Shown in pieces: positions 29,193 through 40,395 of a stretch of 64,000 nucleotides of DNA (within the stretch, counting starts at the first letter, position 1; each line of letters opens with the position of its first letter). Both the position numbers and the translations under genes were made by a program. The stretch comes from Norana najaformis (Eukaryota > Annelida > Clitellata > Crassiclitellata > Hormogastridae), in NCBI GenBank assembly GCA_964023275.1, contig OZ029927.1, positions 19,706,762-19,770,761 on the forward strand, written 5' to 3'. Under the pieces are notes generated by a model. That model saw only the letters and a program-made list of their open reading frames with translations. It made no database searches and was not told where the DNA came from.

Positions 29193-32100
29193 CTACAAAT
29201 AAAACCATTCAAACAAACTAGTCCAACTAACGGTAAAGTAAGAAGAAGAACAAGAAAAAGAAGAAGCAGATGAAGAGGAAGAAGAGCAACAGAGTGAGGA
29301 AGAATAGGAAGAGCACCAGGATGAGGCTTACAGCACTAACATACGAAAAACATATAACAAAAAACAAACATACAAAATAAAAATACAGCATACAAAATAA
29401 ACATACAGCATAAAAAATAAACCTACAACATACAAAATAAACATACAACATATAAAATAAACATACAACATATAAAATAAACATACAACATATAAAATAA
29501 ACATACAACATATAAAATAAACATACAACATAAAAAATAAACATACAACATATAAAATAAACATGCAACATAAAAAATAAACATACAGCATACAAAATAA
29601 ACATACAACATACAAAATAAAGAAAAACAAGAGCACCAGGATGAGGCTCTTACAGCACTATAGAAATCATCAGATTAGATTAGATTTAGATAAGAAAGGA
29701 CAATTTCAGTTTTAGATGGCTTCAGTCAGAGGAGATTAGATGTCATTCAGAAAGCCATTTGGAAATGACAGGATTACCTGGCATCGAATCAGCGTCTCAA
29801 AGAACTGATCATCAAGCAGGCTGTCGTCACGATGACGGGAAGTAAACTGCGCAAGGAACCGATGGTTGTGAAGACCGGGAAAGACGTCGGCTCGCTGATC
29901 GTCCATGCGTGACCCCTGAATGCCAGCAACCATGTCGAAGAATTCGTCTGCATTTGGTGAGTTAGCTACAACACACAAAATCATAATCCATTATTATTAT
30001 TATGACAATGCCAATTATGACAATGCCAATTATGACAATGCCAATTATGACAATGCCAATTATGACAATGCCAATTATGACAATGCCAATTATGACACTG
30101 TGGCGCAGTAATCAAAATATCGGGCAATTCATTACAAGCAAGTTTAATTCAACAAATTAAACATAAATCTACAAAGTAAACCATAACAGAAAAAATAAGC
30201 TCTCAAAACACAAAATAAACATAAACCATAAAAAAACATAACATAAAAAACAAACACACAAAATAAAAATCCAGTGTACAAAAGAAATATACAACATACA
30301 AAATGAACAACATAAATTTAACAAAACAAGCAACAATAATTCAAGTACTTCTTCCTTTTCGCTGGAATTAATCCCTCCTAGGAGGGGTCAGCCACATGAA
30401 TCCTTTTCTATTTGTTTCTATCTTCAGTATCTTCAAGTATGCTGAATTGCAATTTCAACACTCATTAAAACACAAATGCTTATTATTAAAATTACTCAAT
30501 AATATATTACTAATTATCACATAACTAAGTAATGCCAACTAAAAACCAGAAACCAGTCATTTTGTATTAATATTAAACCAGAAATTGTTTTCTAAACGAC
30601 ATGCTAACCTTGGAAGCCATCGTTTTCCTTGTCTCCTTCACTTTCCGTTTCCAGGGTTGAGCTACGACTTCCCAACTCCAGAACACTTGAGCAACATCTC
30701 TGATCGTCAATGCGACGACTCTGGAATTTACTCAGAAGTTCAAAGAAATTGTCATCCAGTTCGAAAGAAGATGAGCTCTGTGCCACAAACAAATACGACA
30801 ACATGAAAGTAAAAGCCTTACTGTCTGTTATATATCAAAACAACAGTGCTGCAGTAAAAAGTAAAAAGTAAAGTGTCCTAAATCTCACAAGTGAGACGTA
30901 GGGGATGTGCTCATTTCCTTTACTTTAGGCCCTTGGGCCGGCAATGGGCAAACCCCAAGGTCCTGTGCATCACAGGATTTGCTGTTTACTTCCTAGGTTA
31001 TGTCAGTACCAAATTACACTGGTGGCAGAGGCACGGTGTGCGCAAACATCTTGCCCAGGGTCGTTACACGGATTCAAACCCACAACCACACGATCACTGA
31101 CCAAACGCGTTACCAACATGCCACGTTTTTATTACAGACTGTTACAATTATTAACATGCCTAGTCTTAAATGATTAAGCATGAAACCCAAGACAATGTAA
31201 AACTATATAAGCCTTACAGACTGTTGGATATCATAATACTTGGGCCAAATTAATTAAGTAGGCAGTGTGAAACAACCCTTATGGATTGTTACATATCAAA
31301 ATATCTGTAAAACTGATTAAGCATACAGTTCAAAACACCATGACAGTATAACCCATTGGGACTGTTGCTTATCATAATACTTGGGCTAAAATTATTAGGC
31401 GTGAAGCCCAAAGCATAATTAAATTTGTAGACTCAACAACGGTGACAAACTGTTTATAAGATCAGTTATGGTTGAATAAGCAAGAATAATACTTTTGAAG
31501 CCGACTGGCCAGCCGACTTCGACGACTTCTGTTTCAAGTCATTGGAACGAAGACTGCCTGTCTTTGAGATTTTTGGTGCCTTTAAACGTGTGCTTGACGA
31601 GTGAAGACTTTGATCAGATGACTGCAAATAAAACAGCAAAGAAAACAAGATCTTAAAGAACTATCCTATTCCATGTACAGTATTTGTATGCTAATTCCCA
31701 CCTGAGGAAAGTCCTGCTAACAGAGTCACTGAATTTCTTATAACAGACTGCAACATAACTTATGGTAGCTCTCTGCTTACCTTACTCAAGCTGGAGTCAA
31801 CCAGTTCCAGGTTCTCCATGCTCGAACTACGGCTTTTGTTGAGTAAACTCGAGTCGTGATCACCTCGTGCTTCTGACTTTTCTCTGCAGCTTCAACAGAT
31901 CACAAGTTTAAAACATTCCTTACAGTTTACTAAGTAATACACACTGGCCAGCCAAATCACCTTTCATCTTTGCTAACCCCTCAAATTCAAAAATACTGCA
32001 CTCATTCATTGGGTGTTCTGGCTCTTGATGTGCCCAAGCCAGGACAATACTGAATTCCCTTTTTCTCAACAGCCAACCCCAGATAAGATTGGCATTATTA

Positions 32101-34854
32101 AAAAATATTTGCATCAGTCTGAGGCATCGTCTAGTCAGATGTCAATTGGCAGTGATTAGATTAGATGTAGGTTAAATGTGGTTAGATACAGACTAGAATG
32201 AGATTATAGATAGAACAGAATGAGATTAGATAGATTTAGATTATGAGATTAGATAAAGAACAGAGAGATTTGACTTAGATAATGAGATTAGATATAGAAC
32301 AGAATGAGATTAGATTAGACTACCTGCTAACTCTTTTAACTGGAGCCTCGTCTCCTGGTCTAAGCATAGCCCGAAGTTCAGCAAGCATCGATTGCCCGGT
32401 CACTTGCCCGTCATCATCTCCAACCTGAAACAGCCGTTACGAACATTACAACCTACCAAAAAAGACATGCGATTTTCAGCCTTACCACCTGCTGGTCCAT
32501 ATCTAAGGAATTCGCTACCACCAGCTTCAAGGAACCCTTCTTTCTCTTATTTCATTTCGCAAACAATTAAAGAATTGTCTTTTCCAAGCTACCCACACTT
32601 TTGAGGTGAATTCAAAAACTAGCATGATGCAGATACCTTATTAATAGATGTCTCTGGTGCATCTAATCTAATCTAATGACTTCTATAGCGCCGTTATCAT
32701 AATCCCCAAGGCAACAGTCGACAGTCACTTCAAGTCAAAATCACAATCCAAAATCATAATCCGTTGGCAAAGCTGGGTCTAATTCCAGTAGGTGAGAGAA
32801 AGCGTAGTAAAGCTTGCACTGCACACCTCTTTCTTAATCCATACCTCCTTCGATATTTCCATGTGGAGTCCTGCATATAAGAGGGCCTTCTGGAGTTGTC
32901 CCATGGACTTGAAGGCATTGCCAAGGCTCCAGCAGGCTCGGCCTTCTCCTAGACGGTCCTTCAGCTCCTGTGCAATTCGCAGGTGCACGATGTGGTATTC
33001 GATTGCCTTGTCAAAGTCTCTCAGCAGAGTGTGCGTATTCCCCAGGCTGTAGCAAGACTGTGCTTCTAAGCCACGGTCTCTGACCTGTCTTGCGATCTGC
33101 AGGGCTTTGCTACGAAGGAAAACAAAACACGGTTTAGTTAGAGAAGTATGGCTAAGAGAAATCTAATTAAAGACTTCTCTAGCATAATTATAATATCATA
33201 ATAATATTATTATAAAACAATAATAAAATCATTACAATAATAATTATAATAATAAATAACAATAATGATAATAATAATAGTAGTAGTAACAGTAGTAGTA
33301 GTAGTAACAATAAAACAAGTGAACAATTCGTTATCATAATGCTCAAGGCATCAGTCAATGGTCGCTTCAAGTCAAAATCATAAGAAATCCAAAATCACAA
33401 TCTGCTGGAGAAGCCGAGTCGAATTCTGATAGGTCAGAAAAACCTGAAGCCAAGCTACTGCGGGTAAGCAAGTTGAAAGAGATGCGTCTTTAGTTTAGAC
33501 CCGAATGACATCAAAGAACTGACAAAAATCAAAGAACTGACAAAACAAATTGAAACGTGCAGTGAACTCAAAAGCTGCTTTAGACCAACTACTGAGAAGG
33601 CCCGAGAGCCCAACGCTGTTCGGCTACACAACGTTGAGTCAGAGAAGTGTGGTCAACAGTAGCAGAAAAGAAGTTCAGTTACAAAAAGGACAGTTAAGAT
33701 TAGAATTGGAGTAGCACAGTTGAGTAAGAGAAGCACGGTTACCTGAAAAGTAAGTACATCAACTACTGGTCATTTGGTCATTTAGCACTGGCCATAAGAT
33801 CCTCTGAGATGTCATTTAAGTAAAAAACGCATACTTGAAGTAGTCTGCGGCAACAAGGAACTCTCCGAGAAACATGTACGCGTTGCCGAGGTTGGTGTAG
33901 GCACGTCTTTCCGACAGCACGTCGCCAAACTCCTTTGCTATCAGAAGACGCTGCCAAATGAAATTGTAAAGATGCTTTTAGTATTAATATTGTTATTATT
34001 ATTATTATTATTATTAAATGATCCCTCAGGAACCAAGAAATTAAGTTAAGAGTATACAATGAATGGCCTCTGAGAAATCATGCCTCGTCCCAGTAGTTTT
34101 CACAGCCGTCCGAAAATGTGCTTCTGAATGCAATGGCACAGTGGCACTGGACACAGACAGAGATTATTATTATTATTATTATTATTATTAGTAGTAGTAG
34201 TAGTAGTAGAAGTAGTAGTAGTATATAGGCAAATTAGTTTCACAGCCCTTACAGCCTACACAGTAATTTCCTTTTCTTATACTCCTGAGCCAAGAATAGA
34301 TGAATCCCAAGATCAGTGCATATTAGGACTTGCTAGCATCAACATCAAATTATACTGCTTAGGTACTACGGATGTGAGCAAAAACAACGTGCCCAAGGCC
34401 ATTACAAAGAGTTCCCTCAGCAGGCTCAAAGCCGCAATCATTAAGTCGCAGACCAAGCATCCTAGATGAATAGATCAGCTATACCTGACACCTAAATAAA
34501 TGTCCTTTAACACTAAGACTTTACATTTACAATGATCAGAAGCAACCTACCTCTTCATGACACTGAATTGCCTTGGTGAAATTTCCAAGTACATAGTAAG
34601 TGTTGCCAAGATTGCCATAAGTGCGACCCAGGCCATGACGATCTCTCAGTTCTTTCAGTATTTCCACATTTTCTCTAAACCGAAAGAATTCAACAGTTAC
34701 AAAATTAGACTACATTCAGTTTAACTCTGCACATACAAAGCTCAATAACACTGGACAACATTGCAGACAGTGGCATACATTGCAATCTCCATTTGGGACC
34801 AGAAATTGCAAACATAAAGGTAACCATTGTTTACAAGTCTCTGTAAAAGGAAGT

Positions 34855-34909
<55 letters not shown>

Positions 34910-37864
34910 CCAGAGTAGAAATAATCATTGCAGTCGACCCATCTTTCTGGAATAAGTTATTATTATTGCAATTATTACATGCCCAAGGTCAGTAAATCTG
35001 AATCTGAGGCGCAAACCAATTGTGAGTGAAGGACTTGCTCAAGGTCCCTATACAGGACACACACAAGCGCACATGCACACACACGCGCGCACACACTCCT
35101 ACATACATCCATGTGGTAACATAAGAGCTACAATTTCAATTCAACAAAGCACGGTCTTGAAGTTACGATTAACACAGATTGGCAGAATTTTAGCAAGTCC
35201 TTGTTACCTTTTCAAGAAAATTCGTATAAAAACTTATCATGCTCAACAGATCGTTATCCACTCACTCGAAATAATTTGCTCCTTCTTCAAATGACTTGTT
35301 GCAATCAGCGGGGTATTCACCCGGGTCGTAGAGCGCAGGCAGACCCAAAGTTTTACCTCGTGCATAACAAACGTTACCTAAATTGTAGAAAGCCTTTGCT
35401 TCAGTTGCCTAGAAACAGTTAAACACAAATAAATTCATTAAACACAAAATTTAAAAAAAATTGTTTTATTTGATATTATTTGTTAAATTTTTATATAAAT
35501 CTTGAATGTTTTGTGCATAAATTTTAAATGTTAAACTTCATAGAGCAGCCAATTTTTCACAAAGGTTAATTTTTCAATAGCAGAAAATTATTTTCATTAA
35601 TGTTATTATTTCTGCATTTATTAAGCGCCAATATCTAATGACTAAGCATCAGTCAGTGGTACTGAGCATTTGTGAGTCAAATCCTTGCTCAAGGTCCTTA
35701 CATAATAGCTGCCTCAGGGGAGGCTTGAACCCATACTCTGTGTTACAAGCCAAGCATTCTAACCAATTGGCAACCATACGCCGCAAATGTCCAGCGTGCA
35801 GACAAGTATTCAGAATTTTAATTAAACTAAGTTCCAAATTTTTATTCATCTTAACATATTAGATCCTATACATTAACAATATCAGTCTCATTATTCAAAC
35901 TGCCTGCATCCAAAAAAATTCAATACATGTAATGGGTGCCTATCTTTATTGTTACTCTTTCTGAGTGGCAGAGTGGTGTATAGGTAACTTGTATGGTCAA
36001 TGATCATGCGGTTGCAGGTATGTGTAACGTCTCTGTGTAATGACCCTGGGCAAGCTGTTTCGCAAACCATGCCTCTGTCACCAAGCAGTACAATTTGGTA
36101 CCGGTGTAAGCAGGGAAGTAAACGGCAAGTCCTGCAATGCATTGGCTCTGCGTCCAAGACCTTGGAATTCGTTCAATGCTGGCTCAAAGGCCTAAAGAAC
36201 AGGAAATGGGTGCCTCCCTTACATCTCACTTTTGGGATATGGCACGCTTCACTTTACTTTACTTACCCTTTCCCCAAGTTCCCTTGCAATGTCTTGGTGT
36301 CTGCGACAGAATGCCATGGCTTCATCGAATTTCCCCAGAGCTTTCAGGGTATTTCCAATGTTACCAGAGGCCTTGGCTTCACCAAGTCTGTCTCCACTTG
36401 CCCTGCGAACAAAGACAACATGAGACTCATTACAACATGCATCACAATTTATTAATTATTGCTGTTATCACACACTCAAGCTCAGTAATTCTGAATCGGA
36501 GGCATCAGATGAATATGCGCGTACAGCTTGCCATGGCCAGTATATGGAGGTTTGAAATTTCAATCACCAGATCACAGAACCAACAGACAATCGTACTAGT
36601 TGTCGTTGTCATCATCATCATCATCACTGCATTTATTGAATACCACTATCTAATGACTACGCATCAATCGATGGCGCTGAGCAACTGTGAGTGAAGGACT
36701 TGCTTAAGGTCCCTACACAGTAACGGTTTGTGCCACACAAGGCATGTTAAGCAAAGCTGGCCCTTCACAGCACTCATTTCAAGAAACTCTGAAGGGCAAT
36801 ATATGTGGCAATCTGAGAGACCTAATAAAATGCAACTTCAGCAAGCTAATAAATGTTTCTTGAACACAGCTAGAAGTTTGCATTTTCATTGAAAGATTGA
36901 CCCAGAAGCATGTTCAGCTGCAGAATAGTGCATTTGAGGGGTATCTAAAAGGTGCTATATAAATATTCAAATACATACGTATACATATATAGATACATGC
37001 ACACAAACAAACATACATACAAACACACATGCAATGGTTGACCACATATCAAAGTTGATAAATCACAATGAATATAACCAGAAAATATCCTAAATGAAAT
37101 GAACACCAGGTAAAAATTTTCAGAAAAGAAATAAAGACTTACCTCATCAAATTCAAATCAAGTCGGTGATATTCGAGTGATTTTCCAAAATCCTCAAGAA
37201 TATAATAAGCATTTCCCAGCTGGCTGTACAGCGCTCCTAACGTAGGTATATCGTCTGTGCCCATATGAACAGCCGCCTCAAAATACTGAACAGCTCGGAA
37301 AAAATCACCAGTCTTGCACAGTCTCTCGCCTTCAAGGGCCAGTTCAACACATGTACTTTCTGTATCCTAGACGATAATACATCACCGCAAAACACAGTTA
37401 GCAGCAACTGATGTTTTTAAGTAGAGCGATCGCAAGCGGTCGAATCTACATGTTTACCAAAGAGATTAACCACACAAACCCAGTTACCGTACTGTCTGAC
37501 AGTTAAAGACAAATGCTAAAATTATATTTTACAGCTCTCGAAAATAATCTTTTACCTTGCCGAGCTATTCAATGCCTGGCATCCATAATAAACAACTGCA
37601 TTTATCATAACCCAAACAATCAAATATAATTGTCAAAGTACAACGAAGCCTAAAAGTTTTATTTATAAGAAAAATAACCAATCTTTCCTAAATAAGTCGT
37701 AAGCTTAAGATTACCATGCTATATAGCAGGTGATTGTGATGGTCCGAATCATCCACATCCAGCCATATCAGAAACCCAGGGTCTAGATTTCTCACGTGGC
37801 GTCAACGAAACCTTTAGTTTCTGCAGTAAAACACACAGCGCTAAATCGAAGGCTAACTTACCAT
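28980..37864 (-). CDS. GPSM2: LGN/Pins orthologue, TPR-GoLoco G-protein signalling modulator (13 coding exons)
   Basis: Thirteen exons on the minus strand sum to 1914 bases with consistent phases: 637 residues, close to vertebrate LGN (about 680). Residues 2-345 form the TPR array that binds NuMA/Mud and Inscuteable, starting with the family's CVELALEGERLCK block. A Ser/Lys-rich linker (346-455) contains SRSSSMENLEL, matching the R-x-x-S-M-E-N region of LGN/Pins whose phosphoserine binds the Dlg guanylate-kinase domain. Four GoLoco motifs follow (457-475, 511-529, 557-575, 589-608), each keeping the terminal Q-R; the arginine contacts GDP in Galpha-i/o. It acts at the cell cortex in spindle orientation and asymmetric division. 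Vertebrate GPSM1 has the same layout, so this may be the single pro-orthologue of GPSM1 and GPSM2. Confidence 0.96.
29330..29630. repeat. 20-bp minisatellite (about 14 units)
   Basis: Unit aaaataaacatacaacatat within GPSM2 intron 12. The FYMLYVYFICC-type frames on the other strand are artefacts. Confidence 0.95.
29778..29965 (-). CDS. GPSM2: GPSM2 exon 12: GoLoco 2 and first part of GoLoco 3
   Basis: Acceptor GTGTTGTAG, phase 1 in, donor GTAATC. GoLoco 2 (DEFFDMVAGIQGSRMDDQR) is complete. The exon ends after DDQFFETLIRCQ, so the intron cuts GoLoco 3 between residues 567 and 568. Confidence 0.95.
29994..30108. repeat. 15-bp minisatellite (about 7 units)
   Basis: Nearly perfect units of tatgacaatgccaat inside GPSM2 intron 11. 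Confidence 0.95.
30609..30777 (-). CDS. GPSM2: GPSM2 exon 11: GoLoco 1
   Basis: Acceptor TTTGTGGCACAG, phase 0 in, phase 1 out, donor GTTAGC. Contains GoLoco 1 (DNFFELLSKFQSRRIDDQR, residues 457-475) followed by CC, as in vertebrate LGN, then an acidic Ser-rich spacer. Confidence 0.95.
30884..31124 (-). repeat. SINE family C, near full length
   Basis: Same block order as 12676-12918, with tRNA-like head at the 31124 end. It lies in GPSM2 intron 10 in the same transcriptional sense as the gene. Confidence 0.8.
31493..31621 (-). CDS. GPSM2: GPSM2 exon 10: Ser/Lys-rich linker
   Basis: Acceptor TTTTATTTGCAG, donor GTATTA, phase 0 to 0, 43 codons (406-448). Low-complexity Ser/Lys sequence with no domain. 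It is assigned by phase and position between the MENLEL exon and GoLoco 1. Because it is a symmetric exon, it could be skipped without a frame change. Confidence 0.85.
31781..31883 (-). CDS. GPSM2: GPSM2 exon 9: linker with SMENLEL phospho-site region
   Basis: Acceptor GAAGCTGCAG, donor GTAAGC. Residues 371-405 include R389-S-S-S392-M-E-N-L-E-L. This aligns with the LGN/Pins linker serine that, once phosphorylated, binds Dlg. Arg389 sits at -3 to Ser392. Confidence 0.92.
32155..32320. repeat. degenerate AGATTAG repeat
   Basis: Imperfect agattagat units in GPSM2 intron 8, right up to the donor of exon 8. Confidence 0.7.
32324..32424 (-). CDS. GPSM2: GPSM2 exon 8: end of TPR region
   Basis: Acceptor GGCTGTTTCAG, donor GTAGTC, phase 0 in and 2 out, 33 codons plus two bases. 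It begins VGDDDGQVT, matching LGN VGDKSGELT. Less conserved than the earlier exons. Confidence 0.9.
32655..32810 (+). repeat. interspersed family F
   Basis: An uninterrupted copy. It shows the empty site for the hAT insertion at 8516 (atccaaaatcataatcc). Confidence 0.75.
32845..33109 (-). CDS. GPSM2: GPSM2 exon 7: TPR repeats (two units)
   Basis: Acceptor CTTCGTAG, donor GTATGG, phase 2 in and 0 out. Two TPR units with the family-specific blocks EAQSCYSLGNTHTLL and GEGRACWSLGNAF. Confidence 0.97.
33230..33470. repeat. (TAA/TAG)n microsatellite then family F fragment
   Basis: Trinucleotide arrays at 33230-33315, then a family F copy at 33330-33470, both in GPSM2 intron 6. Confidence 0.8.
33835..33950 (-). 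CDS. GPSM2: GPSM2 exon 6: TPR
   Basis: Acceptor ATTTGGCAG, donor GTATGC, phase 0 in and 2 out. RLLIAKEFGD and ERRAYTNLGNAYMFLGEF are almost identical to vertebrate LGN. Confidence 0.97.
34160..34222. repeat. (ATT)n/(AGT)n microsatellite; divergent SINE C downstream
   Basis: Trinucleotide array in GPSM2 intron 5. A divergent family C copy (minus) follows at about 34268-34465. Confidence 0.75.
34551..34674 (-). CDS. GPSM2: GPSM2 exon 5: TPR
   Basis: Acceptor TCGGTTTAG, donor GTAGGT, phase 2 in and 0 out. Contains ENVEILKELRDRHGLGRTYG, followed by NLGNTYYVLGNFTKAI. Confidence 0.97.
34855..34910. repeat. (TAG)n microsatellite
   Basis: About 17 TAG units in GPSM2 intron 4. Confidence 0.95.
35266..35408 (-). 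CDS. GPSM2: GPSM2 exon 4: TPR with spacer loop
   Basis: Acceptor CTGTTTCTAG, donor GTGAGT, phase 0 in and 2 out. AFYNLGNVCYARGK is followed by a variable loop (DPGEYP) at the place where vertebrate LGN has its DVGEFP loop. Confidence 0.95.
35608..35792 (-). repeat. SINE family B, near full length
   Basis: Head at the 35792 end, with AACCAATTGGCAACCAT and AGCCAAGCATTCT blocks (in reverse) and the usual body. It lies in GPSM2 intron 3. Confidence 0.75.
35960..36262 (+). repeat. SINE family C, full length, antisense to GPSM2
   Basis: Head at 35970 (TATGGTCAATGATCATGCGG), body to the CTCACTTTTGGGATATGGCA block. It ends only a few bases from the GPSM2 exon 3 donor, so it borders a functional splice site. 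Confidence 0.8.
36267..36402 (-). CDS. GPSM2: GPSM2 exon 3: TPR
   Basis: Acceptor TTTGTTCGCAG, donor GTAAGT, phase 2 in and 0 out. GDRLGEAKASGNIGNTLKAL is a near match to LGN. Confidence 0.97.
36628..36735 (-). repeat. SINE family B, truncated
   Basis: Body end only (ATCTAATGACTACGCATC and CTGAGCAACTGTGAGTGAAG blocks). The tRNA-like head is missing. Confidence 0.7.
37143..37366 (-). CDS. GPSM2: GPSM2 exon 2: N-terminal TPRs
   Basis: Acceptor TTATCGTCTAG, donor GTAAGT, phase 0 in and 2 out. Begins DTESTCVELALEGERLCKTG and continues TLGALYSQLGNAYY, the diagnostic LGN/AGS3 N-terminus. Confidence 0.97.
37862..37864 (-). CDS. GPSM2: GPSM2 exon 1: start codon only
   Basis: The coding part of this exon is just ATG, directly followed by a perfect GTAAGT donor (ATG/GTAAGTT). 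Its phase 0 matches exon 2, and the resulting N-terminus M-D-T-E-S-T-C fits the family (AGS3 begins M-E-A-S-C). A start inside exon 2 is less likely because no earlier in-frame Met exists there. Confidence 0.8.
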
Positions 37865-37972
37865 TTCTGATTGATTGTAGCGCCTCACTTTACACTAAGC
37901 GTACATTAACTACGAAGGATTTTTATTAAAGCTTCGTTATTATTATTATTATGATCGTCCATAATTATTCTC

Positions 37973-37980
37973 TGACGTCA
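37973..37980 (-). promoter_or_regulatory. CRE-like palindrome TGACGTCA upstream of GPSM2
   Basis: A perfect cAMP-response-element consensus 109 bases upstream of the GPSM2 start codon. Position suits a proximal promoter element. No TATA box or CpG island is evident. Chance occurrence cannot be excluded. Confidence 0.35.
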
Positions 37981-38064
37981 TTGAGAATATTATGGTTCCC
38001 TGGCCATGTGCGAGCAGCTTATTTGGCGCTACGATTTCTACGAAATAATTATGTATCAGCGATA

Positions 38065-38310
38065 ATGCGATAGCTTAATGGTGGCTGGCATGTTAGACTG
38101 TCAACCCAAAGATTTGGGTTCTAAATTAATTCTTGCTACAGCTCAAGGACTGTTTCACTTGCGCTAACTAGCGAACGCATCTGTCGTAATCGTAATTCCG
38201 AGATTTCTAAGCGCCCAACGAAAGCCACGCCGCGGGGACCAGCTTATTCAGAGGCGCTCAGTGAAACAAAATTGATAGGCAAAAGGCTTCGGTTCCAGGT
38301 CAATATCCAA
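38065..38310. repeat. tRNA-like head (family J) and family A copy
   Basis: 38065-38135 resembles a tRNA-derived head (GCTTAATGGTGGCTGGCATG with a GGGTTCTAAATT B-box remnant). 38186-38310 is a reverse family A copy. Similar J heads occur at 21178-21245 and 47805-47885. Confidence 0.6.
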
Positions 38311-38319
38311 AAGCCAAAA

Positions 38320-39290
38320 ATGAGTACACTGACTGTACACTATCGGTGGGAAGACCAGTAGACGAGGTTAGATATTCGCCCTCATTTGCCAGGTCATATA
38401 CTGTTCCATTATATAATATAAATTATTTTCAGAGTGCTTTTAAGCATTTTATCGCCGTTTCAATGCCTCTTTCGAGCTTTTAAAGAAAAAGTGTTGGATG
38501 CTCAAATTTGTCTGCACACCCCACCAACTCCCACACGCATGCACAGCATTAAAACAACATCAAAAAACGCTAAAACATGCACAACACAGCAGAAACATTA
38601 CAACAAGCCAGACAACCACCGTGCAGTTTCCTGGATGATAGGCCAGGCTTAAACACGTAGGTTTAGGCCTATAGATATCCATTATAAATGTTCATGCATT
38701 ATGTGTATTGCGCTGTAGGCCTACACATACATAGTCCTAAGGGCCTAATTACGACTGTGCATGAATAAATCATCACAAAATCGGCAAAAAAACGGAGTTT
38801 GATATAGCACTGGATTGGGTTGGAATTGCTGATTAGTTGGGTGAAAACCGCATGTTTCTACCGCAAATAGTAAAAATAAATAAAATTTTTAAAGATGTAG
38901 GTCTGTGAGGCTACTTTTGATAAATCATGAGTTGAAGCTTTACCATAACTATGACCCGATCTAAGTCCACTCAGACCATTCATATTTCCTGCATAACGAT
39001 TCAATTCTTATTACGATATCAGACATCATATGCCAGAAAATCGGCGGCGTCGGCCCGGGCTATGACCCGAAACGCGTTGCTAAGATGCCCGCACACTCCC
39101 TATGCCTAGAAATTCCTGCTCTTTATGTCCTTGACCCGCCCTGGGGAGCCTTGCTCTTAAACCCCCAGTTTTCATTTTCCTCCATCGTCCCGTCGCATTA
39201 GAATATTCGAGATACGGGTACTTCTTTAGAATGCATTACATCATAACACTGAGTCGGATTATTATGAATATGATTAAGAGACGGAATACC
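38320..39290. other. upstream intergenic, no gene seen
   Basis: No supported exon. A 35-base motif at 38321 (gtacactatcggtgggaag core) recurs at about 47928 and, inverted and diverged, at about 50270. It marks a further short repeat family. Confidence 0.45.
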
Positions 39291-39295
39291 AGGAG

Positions 39296-39452
39296 GATGG
39301 CAGCCAGTTGATTAGAGCGCCCGGCTTGTAATGCGGAGAGCACGGGTTCGAGCTTGCTTTGAGATGATTCCTTGAGCAAGTCCGTAACTCACAATTGCTC
39401 AGCGCCATCGTTTGATGCTTTGTCAGTATGTAGTGACGTTGTATAAATGCAG
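39296..39452 (+). repeat. SINE family B, near full length
   Basis: Head with GATTAGAGCGCCCGGCTTGT and B box GGGTTCGAGCTT, body to TATAAATGCAG. It lies upstream of GPSM2. Confidence 0.8.
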
Positions 39453-40395
39453 AAAAAGTCTTATCACAGATAATAACATGAGTTATACGATCGCCCTGTA
39501 TGCTGCATGCAGTCGAAACGAAAACGTCATAGAATCATATACTACTGCGAAACTTTTGTCTCACGTTATCAGAATTAAATGCGTTGTACGATGTTCTTGA
39601 CAATCAAATTCTCGCAGAAGCATCCATATTGATTCTAGATTACTAAAACAAATTGAATGTTTACAAGGACTATGCATGTATATATAATAATGCACGACAC
39701 TGAAATAGCGTATTACACATACTGCATGAACATATATAATAGATATTTATAGGCTTAAACCTATGTGTTTAAGTCTGGACTAAACATTCAGTCTGATCAC
39801 GTCTAGTCGTTTACTCAATTGTAGTTCGCTCATAAGGCGGAAAGAAAAATCTTTGAGTCAAAATTTTTCGTACTGCTGTTTTATCGAGGTTTGTGTATAT
39901 TTTAATATTTGTATATTCCCTGTTAAGATCATTTCTAAACGTCGACAATAAACGACCTTCATTTCCATTGGAAGACATTCTTTTTCTTTAACAAAATTCT
40001 CGTTTTGTTCTGCGTCTTCTGGAGTTCTAGTGCGCCAACGGAAACTTTTCAGCTTCTGAATGAAATGTCATCTTTTCAACGTAGATATAAGGGAACGTTT
40101 GCTTTCACCTTTTCTTTGGAATTCAGGAAGAATTTTTGCAAAATTGTTGCAAAATCGACATCATTTCAAATGCGGCGAATAAATGAGCAAAATTTCTTTT
40201 CTGATATACATTAATCTCAAGTTAAAGTAAGTAAAGACATCCGATTCCTTTCCTGTTCAAGAAACATTTTTTGCTCGTCTCAAGACGTTCATATTTAGAG
40301 ACCGTTAGGTAGCCGTGCTGCAGCGCCTTTGTGAGTTACTTAAAAGGCGCTGTACAAATTCAGTGATACATGCATACACACACACACACATACAT

